From contig NZ_JAAJTJ010000029.1 in the NCBI RefSeq assembly GCF_011030405.1, forward strand, positions 1 to 52,248: 52,248 nt of DNA, written 5' to 3'. Made by a program: the position numbers and the translations under genes. Under the pieces are notes generated by a model. The model was not told where the DNA came from, made no database searches, and saw nothing but the letters and a program-made list of their open reading frames with translations. The number at the start of each line of letters is the position of its first letter. The stretch's first letter is position 1. The stretch comes from Parapedobacter sp. SGR-10. GTDB lineage: Bacteria > Bacteroidota > Bacteroidia > Sphingobacteriales > Sphingobacteriaceae. Positions 21,534 to 29,680 of this stretch are shown here, one piece after another.

Positions 21534-23444
21534 TTAATTACTTACCAAAGGAATATTAAATTTTCCCCTGTCCAACGCGGATACTTCACGCATAAAGTCA
21601 AAGAACTTGTCATAGTCCTCTGGGGGATATGTGCCGTCATGGACCTCTAAGATACGTGAAAAGTTTATTTTATCGCCTTCCGGTATGATTTTTAGCTCAA
21701 ATCGCCCCATGGGACATGTCAGTGTTTTGTCAATAGGATCCACCTCGCCCTGTATAGGATTGGGTAAGGTAAATTCAAATTTATCTGTGTCGGTATAGCC
21801 TCTGTTGATATAGACTTTGTTGGTGCGGTTTCTGGTTTCGGGAATGCTGGCCGTACGATTAAAAATGTTGGGCTGAATGATCATATGATCTCCATTTCGG
21901 ACGATGTAATTTTTGATCCGAAGATCCATATCTTCCGTGATTTTTAGGTCTGCATTATTGTCATGCATTTGGTAGGCAACATGTTCGAACAGGATGTTGT
22001 CGACATTATAATCTTCTTTTAATGCCTTGTTGAGTTCATTGGGAGGAAGTGAGGTATGGGGAAAGCGATCACCGAATTGGGCTCCTGAAAATGTCGTTGT
22101 CAACCTGCCTGATACGGAACCGGATGCATCAATGACAAATTTTCCCTGTCGTACCTGTAGGTTGTTTTGTGCATCGTATTGAGGAGTATGGAGTAGTTTT
22201 CCTCCTTCCGGCGTACAGGCCAGCACGAGCCTATCGTCTGTGAAGTTGCCCAAAAAACCGAATGGGATTTTATTGTTTGTACATTCTAACCACACCGTGT
22301 CGCCAGCCAGAGGTATGCAAAGAATGATATGGTTGCCATCTACGATATTGGCAAAATCTCTATCCAGATCTATCTTGGTATTTCCGGCTTCGACAATGCA
22401 GTAGTGGGAAGGTATGCCGACGGCATCCAGTAGGGCATACATGTAGTTGACCAAAGCTTTGCAATCCCCATAGCCCAACCGCTCTACATAAGAAGCGGGG
22501 AAAGGTTCTATACCACCTATACCTACTTGAATGCTGATGTAGCGTGTCTTCTGCTGCATATAGGCATAGAGTGCTTGTGCTTTCTCCTTGTCGGTCGCAT
22601 ATTTGGAAGCGATCTCTTTTGCTTTTTCCACTGTCGCTTGGGGCAAATCATTTTTGTCCTTTAGTAATTCCTCGTAGACCCATTTTCCGAGATCTTCCCA
22701 ATCGTTTATTTCTCCTTTTTTCTTGAAGTAGTAGAATTTTTTTGGGACGATCTTGACGTAGATTTCGTCCGGCGAGTGTATAGGGGAGTAGGGTTCCTGT
22801 TTTCGTGCAGGTAGATTATCGGCTTTCCATGTATATGTTTTTGACTTTTCGGTCTGTTCGGTGATGACCGCAGAGGGAATATTTTCTTCCTTGATGCGCA
22901 ACTCCTGCTCGGGTTTACAAGTGAATTGGTACGTACTGTTTTCTACGGCAATGTTGGGTATGGAGTTGGGGTTCCAGTATGGAATGTGCAGACTTTGGCT
23001 ATGTTTGATCTCATAGGTATAGACGATGGTGTACGGATAGGCATGTACAGAAGGCGTATAGTGTTTGACGCGTACATCATCATACAAGCTTGCTTGGCTA
23101 CTGGCACTGTAATCAGAAAAATCCTTGGTCCCGAATTTACCGATGGGTTTGCCAAATTCATCGTAGATCACCCCCTCAATTTTTCGGATTGATTTTCCTT
23201 TATTGTAATATAAGCCGATATTGCTGTATTCTTCACCGGATTTGTTCATAATGGTGATAGCCCGGCTCACTTTTTCCGTGATATGGGCATCATTCTTCAT
23301 GTCGATCAGCACATGCTCATGCCTTACAATAGCGGCGGCTCTGCTTTTGAGGGCAAAGGGTATCCGTTCTACGGCATAGTCTTGGGCAGATGCACGGAAT
23401 ATCCATCCGCTCAGTAAAATAAAAAGAATAAAGATCCTTATCAT
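21534..23444 (-). CDS. DUF3857 and transglutaminase-domain exported protein, active form
   Basis: A 636-residue protein with signal peptide MIRIFILFILLSGWIFRASA, so probably periplasmic. The N-terminal DUF3857 domain (about residues 50-215) is followed by a transglutaminase-like domain. RLGYGDCKALVNYM places the catalytic Cys at 328, GNHIILC carries the His and WLECTNN the acidic position, so the papain-like triad is intact. The substrate is unknown. Its start overlaps the stop of the upstream paralogue by four bases (ATGA), which means translational coupling. The C-terminal 200 residues form a further beta-rich domain. Confidence 0.85.
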   Translation of the reverse strand: MIRIFILFILLSGWIFRASAQDYAVERIPFALKSRAAAIVRHEHVLIDMKNDAHITEKVSRAITIMNKSGEEYSNIGLYYNKGKSIRKIEGVIYDEFGKPIGKFGTKDFSDYSASSQASLYDDVRVKHYTPSVHAYPYTIVYTYEIKHSQSLHIPYWNPNSIPNIAVENSTYQFTCKPEQELRIKEENIPSAVITEQTEKSKTYTWKADNLPARKQEPYSPIHSPDEIYVKIVPKKFYYFKKKGEINDWEDLGKWVYEELLKDKNDLPQATVEKAKEIASKYATDKEKAQALYAYMQQKTRYISIQVGIGGIEPFPASYVERLGYGDCKALVNYMYALLDAVGIPSHYCIVEAGNTKIDLDRDFANIVDGNHIILCIPLAGDTVWLECTNNKIPFGFLGNFTDDRLVLACTPEGGKLLHTPQYDAQNNLQVRQGKFVIDASGSVSGRLTTTFSGAQFGDRFPHTSLPPNELNKALKEDYNVDNILFEHVAYQMHDNNADLKITEDMDLRIKNYIVRNGDHMIIQPNIFNRTASIPETRNRTNKVYINRGYTDTDKFEFTLPNPIQGEVDPIDKTLTCPMGRFELKIIPEGDKINFSRILEVHDGTYPPEDYDKFFDFMREVSALDRGKFNIPLVSN

Positions 23445-25414
23445 GGGGTGTATGTAAAGAGATGATCTACTTTAAGTTGTTGGATAATGCGTGAGAACAG
23501 TTCTTTCAAATGGAAATATTCATCTGTATTGTAGATGGCCTTGTTCAAGGCAAGCTGTTGGTCTACGGTAAGTACATGATTCTCAAAACTGCTCTTATAG
23601 ATATATTGCGCTGCTTTGTCAGGCAGTACCAAGCTGATGCTTTTGGGAGCCGATTTTAGGTTGATATCTTCGGGAAAACGGATAGAGATATGGTGGTTTT
23701 CTGCTTTTCTTGAACCAATATCGACAGGATATGTCCTGTCGTCCAGGTTGAAGGGATTGCGAGTGGTCCGGTTGACAAAGATGGGGTTGATTGTAAAACT
23801 TCCCGAAGTAATGGAGTCGCCAACGGTTATTTCTACCACCGAAGTTTCTATCAACGGAAAGGTATTGTCTTCCACATTGGAGAGATCGAGTTTTTTGATT
23901 CGGATATTCGTCAGCCTTTCATCCAATTTTTCCTCGTACTCCTCCTTAGAGGCGTATTTGAGAATGGACTGTCTCTTTTGGAAGGCATCGTAACCCAAAG
24001 AAGTGACTGTGAGCTGTCCCACGATTTTGCCGGATTTCAGGTATTCGCCAGAGAAAGAATAGGAAGTTTCTGCGGGTAAGGGATTGACCAACGGAATCCA
24101 TTCGGACGATTTTCGCGAATAGATGATCCGTCCACGGTCATTGATGGCTCTAAGGGGAAGTTCTCCAAAAGAGAGCAGAGGCTCGGAAGCATCGGCCAAT
24201 AGGATTTTTCCATCGATTTTTACTCCACAGACGAGATAGTTGAATTCGGAAATCACAGGATATAAGGTGTTGGGCACGATATTGTCCCGCGTGGAGACCA
24301 ATACAGGGTAGGCTTCCAATCCGCCAGCTTGAAGTGCAACAGTCAGTGCCAGGTTGATATCGGCTATATTTCCCGATCTGTTTTCAAAACTGTTTTTTAC
24401 ACCGTTTTGGCTGTACTTACCGTAATATTTGTTCCATCGGATATGTTTTTGGATGAAATGGTAGATTTCGCTGGCTTTTTTGTAGGGATCCGTAATGGAC
24501 AATATTTCTGATGGAAATACTTTTTTGAAAAAATTGGCTTCTTTCAGTTGACCTCCAAAACTTTTGTCCGACATCAGTTCTCTGTCTACATCTGCCCACT
24601 CTTGTGTGTACTTTTTGACAGCACCTCTGGGGTCTGTGGACTCCTCCAGCTCAAAGTGTATGGCCGATAGATAGTTTTTGGGAGCCAACATATACTCCTC
24701 TTCGATAAAGGCCGGAATGTCTTCCATAATATACGTGATATCCGAACAATCCATCTTTGCACCGTTGAAGTTAAGGCATTCCCGGTATATCTTGGATTTG
24801 GTGTCCTTGACTTTTAAGGTACCCCGTAAGGTTACATTGTACTTGAACATGGCCGGAATAACGGCATTGTACTCACTGCTTATTTTTGGGATATCAGCTT
24901 GGAAAGCCCATGTTCTGAACTTGAAGATATCGGGGGAAACGACCGTGTATTCGACATCGATCACTGATGCGGTACGTATGTCGGGCAGCGTAAATTTCGT
25001 GACTTTAAGGTATTCGCTGACTTTTTCGGTAAAGATATCCTTGATTTTGAGAGAGGTAGTGCTGATAGAACCATCAGGAGCAAGATTATAGGTCCTCGCT
25101 TTGATATCAATGATATACTCCGATGTCGAACCATATGTGTACAGCGGAATGCGGTAATCGGCATGTTTGTATCCTTCCTGATTCACTATCTTGGTACGCG
25201 CACCATAGCGATGGAAAACCATCAGAGCCATGTCTGCATCACTTTTTTGGATCATGGTGCTCCCTCTTTCCAAGAGGATCACGGCATTGGCAGTCGTGTC
25301 GATTGCAAAGGTTTGAGTAAGCAGTTCGTTCTTGCTGATGTCTGGTAAGTGAATGACCTGACTATATGCAAGTGTCTGCAATAATAGGAAGGAAAACACA
25401 AAAAGAGCCTTCAT
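23441..25414 (-). CDS. DUF3857/transglutaminase-domain exported protein, apparently inactive form
   Basis: A 657-residue paralogue with signal peptide MKALFVFSFLLLQTLAYS. The DUF3857 part covers about residues 50-230, and the transglutaminase-like part starts near residue 290 (PYKKASEIYHFIQKHIRWNKYYG). Where the active enzyme has GDC, this one reads GNIADIN, with Ile350 in place of the catalytic Cys, and the His position falls in EFNYLVCGV without His. It should not have transglutaminase or protease activity. Such proteins may act as partner or substrate binder of the active one. It is first in the operon, with the promoter at 25449-25478. Confidence 0.83.
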   Translation of the reverse strand: MKALFVFSFLLLQTLAYSQVIHLPDISKNELLTQTFAIDTTANAVILLERGSTMIQKSDADMALMVFHRYGARTKIVNQEGYKHADYRIPLYTYGSTSEYIIDIKARTYNLAPDGSISTTSLKIKDIFTEKVSEYLKVTKFTLPDIRTASVIDVEYTVVSPDIFKFRTWAFQADIPKISSEYNAVIPAMFKYNVTLRGTLKVKDTKSKIYRECLNFNGAKMDCSDITYIMEDIPAFIEEEYMLAPKNYLSAIHFELEESTDPRGAVKKYTQEWADVDRELMSDKSFGGQLKEANFFKKVFPSEILSITDPYKKASEIYHFIQKHIRWNKYYGKYSQNGVKNSFENRSGNIADINLALTVALQAGGLEAYPVLVSTRDNIVPNTLYPVISEFNYLVCGVKIDGKILLADASEPLLSFGELPLRAINDRGRIIYSRKSSEWIPLVNPLPAETSYSFSGEYLKSGKIVGQLTVTSLGYDAFQKRQSILKYASKEEYEEKLDERLTNIRIKKLDLSNVEDNTFPLIETSVVEITVGDSITSGSFTINPIFVNRTTRNPFNLDDRTYPVDIGSRKAENHHISIRFPEDINLKSAPKSISLVLPDKAAQYIYKSSFENHVLTVDQQLALNKAIYNTDEYFHLKELFSRIIQQLKVDHLFTYTP

Positions 25415-25448
25415 ATAGCTATAGGGTTGGTAATCTACCGTGAATATA

Positions 25449-25478
25449 CAAAATTAATGTGAGTTGAGGTAGGGGCAA
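25449..25478 (-). promoter_or_regulatory. Promoter of the DUF3857 operon
   Basis: On the minus strand TTG (25478-25476), 19-bp spacer, TAATTTTG (25456-25449) fits the phylum consensus. The -33 lies inside a perfect 18-bp palindrome. Confidence 0.6.
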
Positions 25479-25491
25479 AACATGTTTTGCC
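25469..25491. repeat. Palindrome of the taggggcaaaa family
   Basis: ggcaaaacatgttttgcc (25474-25491) is a perfect palindrome preceded by gtagg. The core gtaggggcaaaa..ttttgcc is shared with the terminator at 9072-9105, so it may be a dispersed repeat used as a terminator. Confidence 0.5.
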
Positions 25492-25512
25492 TTGATTTTG
25501 CAAATCTGATTG

Positions 25513-27291
25513 TTACTCTACAGCTTGGAGCAGTTGGCTTTCGTAGAGATTGGCATATTCTCCATTTTGTGCCATGAGTTGGTCATGTGTGCCTTGTTCT
25601 ATGATTTTGCCATGGTCCAATACGATGATATGGTCGGCATTTTTGATGGTCGATACCCGGTGTGCAATGAAGATCGATGTCCTATCCTTCATGATGCGGG
25701 AGAGATTGTGGAGGATTTGTTCTTCGGTCTTGGTGTCTACAGCCGATAGGCAGTCATCAAATATCAATATTTTGGGGTCTTTGATCAGTGCCCGGGCAAT
25801 GGATACCCGTTGTTTTTGTCCTCCGGACAGTGTGATACCTCTTTCCCCTATATGGGTTTGAAAGCCTTTTTCAAAAGCCATGATGTTGTCATACACCACT
25901 GCATCTTTTGCGGCTTGTTCGATCCGCTCGTCGTCGGCCTCGTCCAAGCCAAAAGCAATATTATTGGCAATGGTATCCGAAAACAAAAAGACCTGCTGAG
26001 GAACAAAACCTATTTGGTGCCGTATGGATCTAAAGTCATAATCCTTTAGAGGTATATCATCTATACGGATACTACCTTGGTCAGCATCGTACATACGCAA
26101 CAACAGATTTGCCAGCGTGGTCTTGCCAGAACCTGTTCGGCCGATAATGGCCAATGTACTGCCGCGAGGGATATGTACATTGATATCGTCCAATGCTTTG
26201 ATGCCTGTTTCGGGATAGGTAAAGGAAACATGTGAAAGCCGTATGTCCCCTTCTATGCTTCGTTCGACAGTACCATTGACGATCTGAGGTTGGGTCTTCA
26301 AGAACTCGTTGATCCGCTTTTGAGAGGCTGCTGCACGTTGTATCAATGAAGTGACCCAAGCCAATGCCATTGCGGGAAAGGTAAGCTGATTGACGTAGAT
26401 GATGAATTCGGCGATATTACCGGCTGTAATCGTACCTTTATTGACCTCTATACCACCTATGTAGACGGTGATAATGGTACTGAAACCTATCAAGAAAATA
26501 ATCAATGGAAAAAAGACAGCCTGTACACGTACCAAATCAAGCGACCTGTTCCGGTAGGCATTGCTCTCATTGGCAAATTCGGCCATTTTTTCCGGTTCTT
26601 TAGTATAGGTTTTGACGACCCGGATACCCGAAAATGTTTCCTGTACAAAAGAGGACAGTTTGGAGAGCTGTGCCTGTATCTGTGTACTACGCCTGTTGAT
26701 GATCTTATTGATAAAAAGGATGATGATAGCGATGATGGGGATAGGAATCAATGAATAGGTAGCCAATGTAGGGTTTACGTCGTACATGGCATAGATGACC
26801 ATGAGCGATAGCGTGACGGTATTGATGGCGTACATGATGGCAGGTCCCAGGTAGTTGCGTACTTGATTGACATCTTCTGTCGCCCTGTTCATGAGATCAC
26901 CTGTATTGTTTTTTCGGAAAAAAGAGAAGTCCAACTCTTGATAATGGTTGTAGATCTCATTTTTGAGATCGTATTCGATATATCTTGAAATCAGTATGAT
27001 CGACTGTCTCATCAAGAAAAGAAATAGACCTCGTATCAGCGCAAGCAGGAGAACGATTGCCCCAAAGAGCAAAAGACTGCTCCCAAAGATTTGATAGATG
27101 AGCTCCTGGCGTTCGAAACCGTCGTACAGTCGGTAAAGATCAATATTCTCCTTGACCAGATCGAAGGCTTCGCGGATGACCTTTGCCGGAAGAATAGCGA
27201 AATAGTTGGACAAGACCACAAAGATCACCCCCGGAATGAGCCGCCATTTATACTTATAAAAGTACTTGTTGAGATACGCCAGTTCTTTCAT
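25513..27291 (-). CDS. ABC transporter, fused permease and ATPase (MsbA/multidrug-like)
   Basis: A half-transporter of 592 residues that forms a homodimeric or heterodimeric exporter in the inner membrane. Residues 1-320 hold six membrane helices (for example PGVIFVVLSNYFAIL, LLLFGAIVLLLALIRGLFLFL, PLIIFLIGFSTIITVYIGG). The ATPase has Walker A IGRTGSGKTT, signature LSGGQKQR, Walker B ILIFDDCLSAVD and the H-loop FIAHRVST. It uses DD at the end of Walker B instead of the catalytic DE, which may lower ATPase activity. I take ATG 27291 (MKELAYLNK) over a TTG at 27303, because that TTG overlaps a -7-like box. Substrate unknown; lipids or drugs are typical. Confidence 0.9.
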   Translation of the reverse strand: MKELAYLNKYFYKYKWRLIPGVIFVVLSNYFAILPAKVIREAFDLVKENIDLYRLYDGFERQELIYQIFGSSLLLFGAIVLLLALIRGLFLFLMRQSIILISRYIEYDLKNEIYNHYQELDFSFFRKNNTGDLMNRATEDVNQVRNYLGPAIMYAINTVTLSLMVIYAMYDVNPTLATYSLIPIPIIAIIILFINKIINRRSTQIQAQLSKLSSFVQETFSGIRVVKTYTKEPEKMAEFANESNAYRNRSLDLVRVQAVFFPLIIFLIGFSTIITVYIGGIEVNKGTITAGNIAEFIIYVNQLTFPAMALAWVTSLIQRAAASQKRINEFLKTQPQIVNGTVERSIEGDIRLSHVSFTYPETGIKALDDINVHIPRGSTLAIIGRTGSGKTTLANLLLRMYDADQGSIRIDDIPLKDYDFRSIRHQIGFVPQQVFLFSDTIANNIAFGLDEADDERIEQAAKDAVVYDNIMAFEKGFQTHIGERGITLSGGQKQRVSIARALIKDPKILIFDDCLSAVDTKTEEQILHNLSRIMKDRTSIFIAHRVSTIKNADHIIVLDHGKIIEQGTHDQLMAQNGEYANLYESQLLQAVE

Positions 27292-27300
27292 ATATCCAGA

Positions 27301-27308
27301 CAAAGGTA
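27301..27308 (-). promoter_or_regulatory. Candidate -7 element of the ABC transporter gene
   Basis: TACCTTTG on the minus strand fits TAnnTTTG, nine bases before the ATG. It would give an almost leaderless mRNA. No -33 is seen. Confidence 0.35.
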
Positions 27309-27362
27309 CTGCTTTCTGCTGAAATATTTGTTTATATGATTTGTATATCTCTAGATTGAGAC

Positions 27363-27608
27363 GTGTATCGGAGGGGCTTCATTGAACGTCGTGAATTTAC
27401 ACCTCATTATGATAATGTGGAGCTACATCGGGAGATCACGTATACGATGCCTGATGGCAGAAAGACGACCACACTGTTTACCTCACAAGATGGTAAGACC
27501 AATATACAAACCACATTCGATGCTGAAACAGAAAATGACCCTGAATTTCAGAAACAAGGTTGGCAGGCTATATTGGACAGTTTTGTACGCTATGTTGAAT
27601 CAAATTAA
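27363..27608 (+). pseudogene. C-terminal fragment of an SRPBCC (AHSA1-type) protein
   Basis: The frame ends with ITYTMPDGRKTTTLF, then TFDAETENDPEFQKQGWQAILDSF, the C-terminal half of a Bacteroidota SRPBCC / Hsp90-activator-homology protein. The N-terminal half of the domain is missing, and the only start is GTG at 27363, with a first stretch (MYRRGFIERREF) that does not fit the family. The gene appears to have lost its 5' end between here and the divergent ABC gene. A complete SRPBCC gene of a different type lies at 28403. Confidence 0.6.
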
Positions 27609-27634
27609 TTTATAAACCACTAATCGTTACGAAA

Positions 27635-28009
27635 ATGAAGAAACGTAAAATAATCTTTTGGGTGGCTACGATCCTCATCATCCTTTGGGAAGGTGTCATG
27701 CCACTTAGCACCCTGCTGTTTGCACCGGAACAGGCAACCGTAGGGACAAGACCCTTGGGCTATCCCGATTACTTTGCCTGTGCGCTGATCATCTGTAAGG
27801 TACTGGGCGTTTTTGCAATTTCTTATCCTGGCATACCCGTCAAACTAAAGGAATGGGCCTATGCGGGGCTTACCTTCAACCTGATCTTCGCATTCATCAG
27901 TCACGCCTGTGTAGACAAAAATATAGGCTTTATGCTGTTGCCGTTGGTGGTGTTGGTTATCCTCGCTATTTCTTACGTATATAATCCTAAACTGCGGACA
28001 AATGGCTAA
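27635..28009 (+). CDS. DoxX-like membrane protein
   Basis: A 124-residue inner-membrane protein with four predicted helices (IIFWVATILIILWEGVMPL, ACALIICKVLGVFAI, WAYAGLTFNLIFAFISHA, LLPLVVLVILAISYVY). The pattern LGYPDYFACALIICKVLGV matches the DoxX-like family. Function is not settled. The stop overlaps the start of the DUF1801 gene by eight bases, so both are in one operon with the following small genes. Confidence 0.8.
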   Translation: MKKRKIIFWVATILIILWEGVMPLSTLLFAPEQATVGTRPLGYPDYFACALIICKVLGVFAISYPGIPVKLKEWAYAGLTFNLIFAFISHACVDKNIGFMLLPLVVLVILAISYVYNPKLRTNG

Positions 28010-28382
28010 GACAGATTATCAAAGTATCGATGCGTATCACCAGGCTTTTAGCGGTGATACGTTAGCACGGATGCAAACCATCCGCAAAATCATCAATGAA
28101 CTCGTATCCGATGCGGTGGAAGGGATCAGTTATCAAATACCGTGCTTTAAGTACCATGGTTATTTGATCTACTATTGTGCATTTCCCAAACATATTTCTT
28201 TGTCACATCCGTATAGTGCAAAATTTTGGGAACACTTCAAAGCAGATCTGAAGGGGTATAAAACCAGTAAGTCTGTTATCCAGATTCCAAATGAAAAACC
28301 GCTGTCCGAAGCATCGATCAGGAAAATCATTGCATTCCAAAAAAAGGAGAATGAGGAAAAAGCGAAGCATAACAAGAAATAA
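28002..28382 (+). CDS. DUF1801 domain-containing protein
   Basis: A 126-residue cytoplasmic protein. The pattern ARMQTIRKIINELVSDAVEGISYQIPCFKY, then LIYYCAFPKHISLSH and the basic tail KKENEEKAKHNKK match DUF1801, the family of the Bacillus YdhG/Fra frataxin-like protein. A role in iron delivery is suggested only by the family. Translationally coupled to the DoxX-like gene. Confidence 0.82.
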   Translation: MAKTDYQSIDAYHQAFSGDTLARMQTIRKIINELVSDAVEGISYQIPCFKYHGYLIYYCAFPKHISLSHPYSAKFWEHFKADLKGYKTSKSVIQIPNEKPLSEASIRKIIAFQKKENEEKAKHNKK

Positions 28383-28402
28383 TTAATAACAAATTAAATT
28401 TT

Positions 28403-28858
28403 ATGATCATGGAAAGTAATTCAATATCATTACATCGGGTAATCAAGGCAAGTCCGGAAAAAGTGTTCCGCGCATTTGCCGACCCTTTAGCCCATGCAAC
28501 TTGGCTGCCTCCTTATGGCTTTGTATGTACCGTTCAGGAGATGAACTTTAAGGTCGGGGGGAAGTACCACATGACGTTTGTTAATTTCAGCACCGGGCAT
28601 GGACATTCTTTTGGTGGAACGTACGTTGAGATAAAACCCAATACATTTATTAAATACACGGATGAGTTTGATAACCCCGGTTTACCGGGAAAAATGACAA
28701 CGTCCGTCTGGCTGAAAGCTGTTTCGTACGGTACGGAACTTAAGGTGGTGCAGGAGGGAATTCCTTCGGCCATACCGGCAGAGATGTGTTATTTGGGCTG
28801 GCAGGAATCGCTGGAGAAATTAATGAAGCTCGTAGAGCCTGAAATTCCTGATGCATAA
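28403..28858 (+). CDS. SRPBCC family protein
   Basis: A 151-residue START-like domain protein. ISLHRVIKASPEKVFRAFADPLAHATWLPPYGF and FKVGGKYHMTF are typical of the AHSA1-like branch, which binds hydrophobic ligands in a cleft. Start at ATG 28403 or the in-frame ATG at 28409. The VOC gene follows after six bases. The specific ligand is unknown. Confidence 0.83.
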   Translation: MIMESNSISLHRVIKASPEKVFRAFADPLAHATWLPPYGFVCTVQEMNFKVGGKYHMTFVNFSTGHGHSFGGTYVEIKPNTFIKYTDEFDNPGLPGKMTTSVWLKAVSYGTELKVVQEGIPSAIPAEMCYLGWQESLEKLMKLVEPEIPDA

Positions 28859-28864
28859 CCTGAT

Positions 28865-29266
28865 ATGGCTGTCTTTAATCATGGTAAATTTGTGAGTGCG
28901 GTCTTCATTACATTTTCTGGTAATTGTAGGAGAGCACTCACCTATTACCAAACCTGCTTTGAAGGTACCTTACAATTTGAAACTTTTGAAAAGGAATTGG
29001 AAGGTTATACAGACATGCCTGTCGTGAGTGGATCGCTGGTTTCTGATAGCATTATCATTCATGGTTCGGATCTGGTGCACAATGAAGGAAGGATACTTGG
29101 CAACTATATGTCTATTTTTATGCATTGTAAAAATATGGACGATAGACAAATGCTGATTGAAAAACTGGAACGTCATCAAGAGAGTCTTCTCGTCAGACAT
29201 AATATTGACCAAAAGCTAGTTGAAGTAATCGATGCTTTTGATGTGAGGTGGATATTGAGTGTCTGA
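28865..29266 (+). CDS. VOC (PhnB-like) family protein
   Basis: A 133-residue protein of the vicinal-oxygen-chelate superfamily. FITFSGNCRRALTYYQTCFEG and GRILGNYMSIFMHCKNMDDRQ fit PhnB-like proteins. The usual metal ligands (His and Glu) of VOC enzymes are not obvious, so it may not be an enzyme. Last gene of the small operon 27635-29266. Confidence 0.7.
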   Translation: MAVFNHGKFVSAVFITFSGNCRRALTYYQTCFEGTLQFETFEKELEGYTDMPVVSGSLVSDSIIIHGSDLVHNEGRILGNYMSIFMHCKNMDDRQMLIEKLERHQESLLVRHNIDQKLVEVIDAFDVRWILSV

Positions 29267-29680
29267 AAATGCTTTGGCGATAATCGTGAAGTGGGTATAA
29301 ATAGTTTTGTTTTACGCTATCAGGATACTTGATTTCCTGGTATTTGAGGTTCCACATGGAGGATTTATACAATCTGTTTTGCCGTGTACATGGCAAAATA
29401 ATAAAAAGCAAATTATATTCGAATATGTTGTTGTGAATAGGGCAGTAGTGTGAAATTATAATTTACTGATAGTCAGATGTTGATAGGTGGGTATGGATAC
29501 TTTGTATATATCGATGGAACCCCGGCGAAGATAACAGAGCAGGCGGGATATATGGTCAATAAGAAAGCCGTGGACGGCAAGATGGAGATCTATTTTACGG
29601 ATAAGAAATAGTATAAACTCGTTGTGCATTATATTGCTAAATTATTTTCTTTGCCGGGCCTTTTGATGGATAGGAGCCCA
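29267..29680. other. Mostly empty intergenic stretch
   Basis: Apart from the 44-codon frame at 29477 I see no gene here. The sequence is AT-rich with scattered short frames and may hold decayed coding DNA. Confidence 0.4.
29477..29611 (+). CDS. Very short reading frame, uncertain
   Basis: A 44-residue frame, MLIGGYGYFVYIDGTPAKITE to KMEIYFTDKK. The composition looks protein-like (VYIDGTPAKITEQAGYMV) and could be the tail of a decayed gene. No family is recognised and no promoter is seen. Confidence 0.3.
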   Translation: MLIGGYGYFVYIDGTPAKITEQAGYMVNKKAVDGKMEIYFTDKK

